64,000 nt of DNA from NCBI GenBank assembly GCA_965228425.1, contig OZ245815.1, forward strand, positions 3,658,001 to 3,722,000, given 5' to 3'. The translations under genes and the position numbers were made by a program. This document shows, piece by piece, positions 59,109 to 64,000 of this stretch. This DNA comes from JAJFJD01 sp965228425. GTDB taxonomy: Bacteria; Pseudomonadota; Alphaproteobacteria; UBA8366. Within the stretch, counting starts at the first letter, position 1; each line of letters starts with the position of its first letter. Under the pieces are notes generated by a model, which saw only the letters and a program-made list of their open reading frames with translations, made no database searches and was not told the origin of the DNA.

Positions 59109-59957
59109 GTGAGTTCCTTCCGCGAAAACCGCTACACCACCCATGACGGCCTGTCGCTGTTCTACCGCGAATACGGTGACCCCTTATCGTCCGAGACGCC
59201 GGTCCTGTGCCTCCCCGGCCTCGCCCGCAATTCGAAGGACTTCCATCGCCTTGCGACCCGCCTCTCGGCGGACCGGTGGGTCATCTGCCCGGACTACCGC
59301 GGGCGCGGGCAAAGCGATTACGACCCGAACCCCGACAATTATCAGCCGACCATCTATCTTCAGGACATCCGCCACCTGCTGGCGGCGACCGGCATGCATC
59401 GGGCGGTGGTTATCGGCACCTCTATGGGCGGCCTGTTGGCGACCGGATTGGGGGTGGTGGCGCCCAGCCTATTGGCGGGCGTCGTTCTGAACGATATCGG
59501 ACCGCACATCGAGGACAACGGGATGGACCGGATCATGGACTATCTGGGCATCGACCATCCGCATCCGGACTGGGATCATGCGGTCGCCGCCTTCAAGGAG
59601 CGATTCCCCACACTGTCCTTCGACAGCGAAACGCTTTGGCGGGAAGGCGCAGAAGCGACATGGCGGGAGCGCGAGGACGGCCAACTGCATGTCGATTGGG
59701 ATGTGAAGATCGTGCTGCCGGTGATGCAGAATAAGGAACTGCCCGACCTATGGGCGCTGTTCCGCTCGCTGCGGAACATTCCGGTTCTTGCCGTCCGCGG
59801 CGGCGTCAGCGACGTCTTGTCGGCCGAAACCTTCGACCGCATGGCCGAAGAACATCCGAACCTGGACCGGTTGTGTCTGGAGGGCGTCGGGCATGTCCCG
59901 TCGCTATTCGAACCGCAATCGACCGAAGCGATCGACCGCTTGCTGGCGAAGGTTTGA
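59109..59957 (+). CDS. Alpha/beta hydrolase
   Basis: 282 aa from the GTG at 59109; upstream in-frame sequence belongs to a different reading frame of the dehalogenase gene. Motifs: VLCLPGLARNSKDF, ICPDYRGRGQSDYD, the nucleophile elbow GTSMGG, and LEGVGHVPSLFEP with the catalytic His. It is a close relative of the hydrolase at 6145-6993. Probably an ester or lactone hydrolase; the substrate is unknown. It may be in one unit with the dehalogenase. Confidence 0.88.
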   Translation: MSSFRENRYTTHDGLSLFYREYGDPLSSETPVLCLPGLARNSKDFHRLATRLSADRWVICPDYRGRGQSDYDPNPDNYQPTIYLQDIRHLLAATGMHRAVVIGTSMGGLLATGLGVVAPSLLAGVVLNDIGPHIEDNGMDRIMDYLGIDHPHPDWDHAVAAFKERFPTLSFDSETLWREGAEATWREREDGQLHVDWDVKIVLPVMQNKELPDLWALFRSLRNIPVLAVRGGVSDVLSAETFDRMAEEHPNLDRLCLEGVGHVPSLFEPQSTEAIDRLLAKV

Positions 59958-59989
59958 TCCCGACTACCCCGTAGCCGGGATCGGCCGGA

Positions 59990-60574
59990 TCAACGGAAAA
60001 CCTTCTTGACCGCTTCCTGGCTCTTGGCCGCCGTCGCCGCAACGCCGCTCTTTCCCTTCGGAGCGTCGTCCTTCTTGGGCTGTTCCTTCTCGTTCTCGTA
60101 GACGAGGTTCGGCGCGGGTTTTTCCTTCGCGGCATTCTCGCCCTCGTCCTTCGCAGCCTGTTCGCCATTCTGGGCGGACACGTCTACATGACGGCAGAGG
60201 CCCTGGATAAAAGCGCCGGCTTCGATGGCGAGGCTCTCGTGGACGATGTCGCCGGTGACCTTCGCGGTCCGGGCCAACTCGACCTGCTTGCCGTTGATCT
60301 GTCCCTTCACCGTGCCGGCAACGTGGACGGTCGCCGCGACGATCGCGCCGCTGACGATCGCATGTTCGCCGACGGTCACGGAACTGCTGCGGACGTCGCC
60401 TTCCACCGCGCCGTCAATCTGGATGTCGCCTTCGGACTCCAAGTCACCGGTCACCCGCAGGTTTGCGCTGACGATCGACGGCGCAACGCCGGGAGATGTC
60501 AATTTCGGCACAGTCAAACTCCGGTTCGACCCGCCGTCATTCTTTGTCTCGGTCTTACTACCCTTTGAAAACAT
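59990..60574 (-). CDS. Bactofilin (polymer-forming cytoskeletal protein)
   Basis: 194 aa. Bactofilins form membrane-linked filaments that help shape the cell and guide peptidoglycan enzymes. The central beta-helix (~25-130) is shown by repeats such as GDLESEGDIQIDGAVEGDV and VHVAGTVKGQINGKQVELA. The N- and C-terminal ends are polar and disordered, the latter rich in Lys, Glu and Ala. Its start lies 17 bp inside the M23 peptidase gene, so the two are coupled. Confidence 0.92.
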   Translation of the reverse strand: MFSKGSKTETKNDGGSNRSLTVPKLTSPGVAPSIVSANLRVTGDLESEGDIQIDGAVEGDVRSSSVTVGEHAIVSGAIVAATVHVAGTVKGQINGKQVELARTAKVTGDIVHESLAIEAGAFIQGLCRHVDVSAQNGEQAAKDEGENAAKEKPAPNLVYENEKEQPKKDDAPKGKSGVAATAAKSQEAVKKVFR

Positions 60575-62264
60575 AACGACCTGCCTTGATAAACTTTGCC
60601 GGGTTCATGGGTTTCCCGTCGAAGCGCACTTCGTAGTGCACATGCGGCCCGGTACTGCGACCGGTGCTGCCGAGTAGCCCAATTCGGTGCCGATGCCCAA
60701 CTTCCTGGCCCCGTTTCACGAGGACCTTTCGAAGATGGCCATAGCGGGTGCGAATTCCATAACCATGGTCGATCTCGACCATCTTACCGTAGCGGCCCTT
60801 GCGTCCGGCGAAGACGACCTTCCCGGGCGCCGTCGCGAAAACGGGCGCGCCGCCCCATCCTGCCAGATCGACGCCGTAATGCATCGCCTTCTTCTTCGTG
60901 AACGGATCACGACGAAGGCCGAACGGACTGGCTTGATGGTAGAAATCGACCGGTGAGACCAGCGGGACACGCTTCAATAACGAGCGTAGGCCGGCCCACC
61001 GCGTCAACTGTGTATCGATCTCGGAAACGCTGCCGGGCAAGCCTTCCACTTCATCGGTCGTGCTGGCCACTTCGAACAGCGGGCCGCCCTGTCCCGATGC
61101 CATACGCGTGGCCCGGCCGAGGACCTTGTCCAGCTCAAGCCCGGTCATCGTGATCAGCCGCTCCGCTTCCTCGATATTCTTGACCGTGCGTTCGCCCAGA
61201 CGATCCAACACGTTGCCTTGGGCCGCATGCAGATCGTTCAACCGGCGGATCAGAGCGACGGTGCGCTGTCTCAATTTCACCGTGGCGCCGTCGTGATCGA
61301 TATGTCCGTCGAGTTCGTCGCTTCCCGCGCGCTCACTGCCGTTCAGTGCGATCCCTTCCGAGCCGGTGGTTTTCTCCAGCCGGTCCAGCACTTTCTCGAG
61401 ATCGACTTCCGCCAATTTTGCACGGGAGCGGGCCGTCTTGATGCCGTCTTCGAGGCCGTCGACGCGAGACGCCAGGGTATCGCGCTGGTCCTCTACTTTT
61501 TCCTTGTCCTCTCGATTAGCCGCAAGTGTGTCGCTCAATTCGGCGACGCGGCGCTCGAGATAGGCGCCGTCGGTGCGCGACCGGATAAGTTGCTCTTCCA
61601 ATTCGGCAACCCGCTCGCGCAACTTCGTTCGCGTCCTGATGATCTGGTCGCGCTCGTCGCCGGCAAGCTTCAATTCGGTCTTGATCTTCTTCAGCGACCC
61701 TTCGAGCAGCACGTTCGTTTCGGTCATCTGAAGGACTTTGTGATCGATGTCGTTGAGATGACTGCGCAGACTGCCCGTCGGTTCGTCCGTCGCGTCGAGC
61801 TCGGAGACCGAATTACTCTGCGACGGTTTCTTGGACTTTCGGGCCGATTTGCCGGCGCGCTTCGCGGCCGCATCCGCCGCAGTTACGGCCTCGTTGACCT
61901 GCGACAAGAGGCTTTCCTGACTCTCGCGCAGATTCGACGTCACCGACGCCACCTTTTTCTGGTAGCTCAGGACCTCTTCGAACAAATCCTCATACGCGAC
62001 CCGCGCTTCGCGGATTTCGTCATTCTTGACCTGGATGACGCCGCTCTTGACAGTCGACATCAACGTCATGCCGATGCCCCAAACGCCGACGGCCATCGCA
62101 ACCAGAAAGGCGCTGATCTGCAGCCGGCGCGTGAGCGGAATGAAATGGACGCGTCCGTCCGAACGAAGAATCAACTCCCGTTCGCGAAACAACTCATCCA
62201 AAAATTCAATTACGGAACGACCGCCATGAATTAGACGGTGTATGAAACGATCCACCGGCAGCAT
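60558..62264 (-). CDS. M23 family metallopeptidase with coiled coil
   Basis: 568 aa. One membrane helix near residue 55 (FLVAMAVGVWGIGMTLMSTV) is followed by long coiled-coil segments (~75-330) and a C-terminal LytM/M23 domain. The zinc ligands are in AMHYGVDLAGWG (His and Asp) and GPHVHYEVRF (H-x-H). It should cut peptidoglycan cross-links in the periplasm. It precedes and overlaps the bactofilin gene by 17 bp, matching M23-bactofilin pairs that control cell shape in other Proteobacteria. A CtrA-type box lies about 290 bp upstream. Confidence 0.93.
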   Translation of the reverse strand: MLPVDRFIHRLIHGGRSVIEFLDELFRERELILRSDGRVHFIPLTRRLQISAFLVAMAVGVWGIGMTLMSTVKSGVIQVKNDEIREARVAYEDLFEEVLSYQKKVASVTSNLRESQESLLSQVNEAVTAADAAAKRAGKSARKSKKPSQSNSVSELDATDEPTGSLRSHLNDIDHKVLQMTETNVLLEGSLKKIKTELKLAGDERDQIIRTRTKLRERVAELEEQLIRSRTDGAYLERRVAELSDTLAANREDKEKVEDQRDTLASRVDGLEDGIKTARSRAKLAEVDLEKVLDRLEKTTGSEGIALNGSERAGSDELDGHIDHDGATVKLRQRTVALIRRLNDLHAAQGNVLDRLGERTVKNIEEAERLITMTGLELDKVLGRATRMASGQGGPLFEVASTTDEVEGLPGSVSEIDTQLTRWAGLRSLLKRVPLVSPVDFYHQASPFGLRRDPFTKKKAMHYGVDLAGWGGAPVFATAPGKVVFAGRKGRYGKMVEIDHGYGIRTRYGHLRKVLVKRGQEVGHRHRIGLLGSTGRSTGPHVHYEVRFDGKPMNPAKFIKAGRYVFKG

Positions 62265-62698
62265 CCCAACCCAACCTCAGAGATTGTGTTTTTAAACGTT
62301 GAACGGATAGGTGTCGGATGTCGCCTTTCGGCTAAGGATGATATCGACCATCCCGTCGGCTTAGAAAACATGCTCCCTCCCAAATTCGACGCCCACTGGA
62401 CCCACTGCGTCAAATTCCCCTCTCTGTCACCCCGCGAAGTTATCGGCTGACGAGAGCAAAAACAAGTTCCTCAAAATCGCCGCGGCATGAAACACTTGCA
62501 TCCGACCCAGCCGCTAACGCGTTGAACAGGGAGAGTTTCCTCGATTTGCCTTAACGAAGGGTTAACCTCGCCTAACAAGCAGTGTTTGTAGCCCCGCGTA
62601 ACACAACGATTTTTCGCGAATCGCCGATTCAACACATAACCGTCTCGCTGCCGCGACAACGACCGGCCGTCGGCCGAATGATGTCGAACAAATTATTG
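62265..62698. other. 434-bp intergenic region upstream of the M23 gene
   Basis: No convincing gene. Short open frames here (for example 62238-62450 on the plus strand) have no recognisable motif. The region holds the presumed promoter of the M23-bactofilin operon, a CtrA-type box (separate entry) and AT-rich patches near 62690. No tRNA, terminator or small RNA was recognised. Confidence 0.6.
62551..62565. promoter_or_regulatory. Candidate CtrA-binding site upstream of M23-bactofilin operon
   Basis: TTAA-CGAAGGG-TTAA matches TTAA-N7-TTAA exactly, and the second half is part of the palindrome GGTTAACC (62560-62567). It lies 287 bp upstream of the M23 gene start and behind the stop of the permease gene, so it can only act on the M23 operon or an unseen short transcript. 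The distance makes direct control less sure than for motA. Confidence 0.4.
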
Positions 62699-63931
62699 TT
62701 ATGAAAAGGGCTTCGCAAAAAAATCCACAAGCTGGAACACGACAAAGGCCAAACAGCACACGAAACCGAGACTCGGCAGGGCGAAAGCCAAGAGAAAATT
62801 CGGCCGGACGCCATCGGCCGACACGTTCAATCGCACCAGTGCCAAATTCACCGTAGCGAAAATCAGCAGCGTTACCATGGACGTGAATCGGGCCAGAAAC
62901 TCCAATGGAAATACGTAAGCCAAGGTCAACAACGCCGCGGCGCTGATTCCCGTCGCGAAAACCGGCGTGAGCGTCCGCGACGAAACGGAAGCGAACACGG
63001 CTGGCAAGGATCCTTGCCGTCCCAATCCATACAACACGCGGGATGCCATGATGATCTGCACCAAAGCGCCGTTCAACACGGCAATCACAGCCAATCCGTC
63101 GATCGCCAAGGTCGGCCAACCCGTCAGCCGAATGAAAATGTCCGACAACGGCGCCGTGCTCGCGCCGAGCTCTTCAACCGACATTGTCGAAACGGCCACC
63201 CAGGAGACGGCCGTATAGACGATCAGCGTGACCGCCAAGGTGATCGCGATGGCGCGGGGAAAAACCTGCTCGGGCCGGCGCACTTCCTCCGCAACATTCA
63301 CCATGTCCTCGAATCCGATGAACGCGTAGAACGCCAAAATTGCGCCCGACAAGACGCCCAGCATGCCGAAACTCATCTCGCCCGTCGGGTTTGCAGCGAC
63401 CGCCGATATCGTCTCTGCAGCGAACGCATCGCGGCCGAGCCACACGATGACGACGAGACCGCCGATTTCGAGGACGGTCGCGACACCGGCGAGCATGACC
63501 GATTCCGTAATCCCCCAAATCGCAACGGTGGCCAGGAAACCGACGGTCACCAGAACGATGAGCCAGCCCGGCACCGCGACGATGTTCTGTAGATACCCAA
63601 CGGCACCGGAAACGATCGCCGCGCTGGAAACGAGCCCGATCAGAACAACCGAGAGTCCGACGGCCATCGTCAATGCCGGCCGCCCGAAGGCCTGGTCCAC
63701 ATAGACCGCTTCGCCGGCACTGCGGGGAAAGCGGACGACGAGCTGACTGAACGACAGAGCGGTCAGTCCGGCAAGAACCGCCGCGACAAAGAAGGAAATC
63801 GGGGCGAGAATTCCGGCGACCCCGGCGACCTTTCCGACCAGCACGTAAATTCCAGCACCGATCGTCGTCCCGAGGCCGTAAAGCGTGAGCAACGGAAGCG
63901 ACAGACTGCGCTTGAGCGATTGACCTTGCAT
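62699..63931 (-). CDS. APC family amino acid permease
   Basis: 410 aa with about twelve membrane helices. Helix 1 reads LYGLGTTIGAGIYVLVGKVAG, the broken-helix motif (GAGI) of amino acid-polyamine-organocation carriers; helix 6 has GAILAFYAFIGFEDMVNVAEE, with the conserved Phe-Glu and Glu-Glu that hold the amino group. The C-terminus is short. Probably imports an amino acid or polyamine; the substrate cannot be told. It lies alone on the minus strand with its start 69 bp from the right window edge, where I see no further gene. Confidence 0.9.
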   Translation of the reverse strand: MQGQSLKRSLSLPLLTLYGLGTTIGAGIYVLVGKVAGVAGILAPISFFVAAVLAGLTALSFSQLVVRFPRSAGEAVYVDQAFGRPALTMAVGLSVVLIGLVSSAAIVSGAVGYLQNIVAVPGWLIVLVTVGFLATVAIWGITESVMLAGVATVLEIGGLVVIVWLGRDAFAAETISAVAANPTGEMSFGMLGVLSGAILAFYAFIGFEDMVNVAEEVRRPEQVFPRAIAITLAVTLIVYTAVSWVAVSTMSVEELGASTAPLSDIFIRLTGWPTLAIDGLAVIAVLNGALVQIIMASRVLYGLGRQGSLPAVFASVSSRTLTPVFATGISAAALLTLAYVFPLEFLARFTSMVTLLIFATVNLALVRLNVSADGVRPNFLLAFALPSLGFVCCLAFVVFQLVDFFAKPFS

Positions 63932-64000
63932 CCCGCAAGAATAGAAGAGCGATTCAGGCCCGCATTGACCTGCCGCAACCTACCGGAATGCGGCTTCGGG

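Noticed and set aside
62238..62450. 70-aa open frame in the intergenic region before the M23 gene
   Set aside because: It overlaps the M23 start in antisense, has no ribosome-binding site and no recognisable motif.

Overview
The window is one continuous stretch of GC-rich chromosome, roughly two-thirds GC by eye, from an alphaproteobacterium. Three things point to a free-living, motile, aquatic member of the Rhodospirillales or a nearby order. The first is the alphaproteobacterial gene neighbourhoods lepB-rnc-era-recO, rpoZ-rsh-pdxJ-acpS and M23 peptidase-bactofilin. The second is the set of regulatory motifs typical of the class: TTAA-N7-TTAA (CtrA type) and TTGAY-N4-RTCAA (FNR/FixK type). 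The third is a DddQ-type DMSP lyase gene beside a betaine-type ABC transporter. The genus cannot be named from sequence alone. I found no rRNA, tRNA, CRISPR array, insertion sequence or prophage, and coding density is very high.

Layout. 1-12.4 kb is catabolic: a partial amidase, an Fe-S protein, a metallophosphoesterase fusion, a decarboxylase/hydrolase/amidase run divergent from a penicillin-acylase-type enzyme, threonine deaminase and a flavin reductase. 12.6-15.4 kb is a flagellar stator operon, motA followed by two different motB genes, with a CtrA-type box upstream. 15.5-22.4 kb is mixed: RDD protein, enoyl-CoA hydratase, DUF4153 membrane protein, a TPR-methyltransferase fusion, the leucyltransferase bpt and an MFS carrier. 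22.5-28.8 kb is a betaine-type ABC transporter followed by a DddQ-type DMSP lyase, an isocitrate/isopropylmalate dehydrogenase and a convergent MmgE/PrpD protein.

28.9-35.0 kb holds parC and then two divergent heavy-metal modules, each with a classic MerR promoter of 19-bp spacing, and a DUF1007-NicO metal permease operon. The first MerR gene carries an ochre stop just before its metal-binding C-terminal cysteines. 35-39 kb is the conserved lepB-rnc-era-recO block ending in a polysaccharide deacetylase. 39-45 kb has CapA, a TauD dioxygenase with an isocitrate-lyase-family enzyme, and a stand-alone adenylation-carrier-thioesterase protein.

45-49 kb has a cytochrome c and a PPK2, each preceded by an FNR/FixK-type site, then a D-aminoacylase-like amidohydrolase and mtgA. 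49-56 kb is housekeeping: acpS, pdxJ, rsh, rpoZ, a NYN protein, a type-5 uracil-DNA glycosylase, smpB and dapA. 56-64 kb has a soluble lytic transglycosylase, a HAD dehalogenase, an alpha/beta hydrolase, the bactofilin/M23 pair with a far-upstream CtrA-type box, and an APC permease.

The most interesting points are the tandem MotB paralogues under a CtrA-type site, the betaine/DMSP uptake and cleavage cluster, the broken merR, the FNR/FixK sites before cytochrome c and PPK2, the solo A-T-TE protein, and the TPR-RMT2-like methyltransferase.
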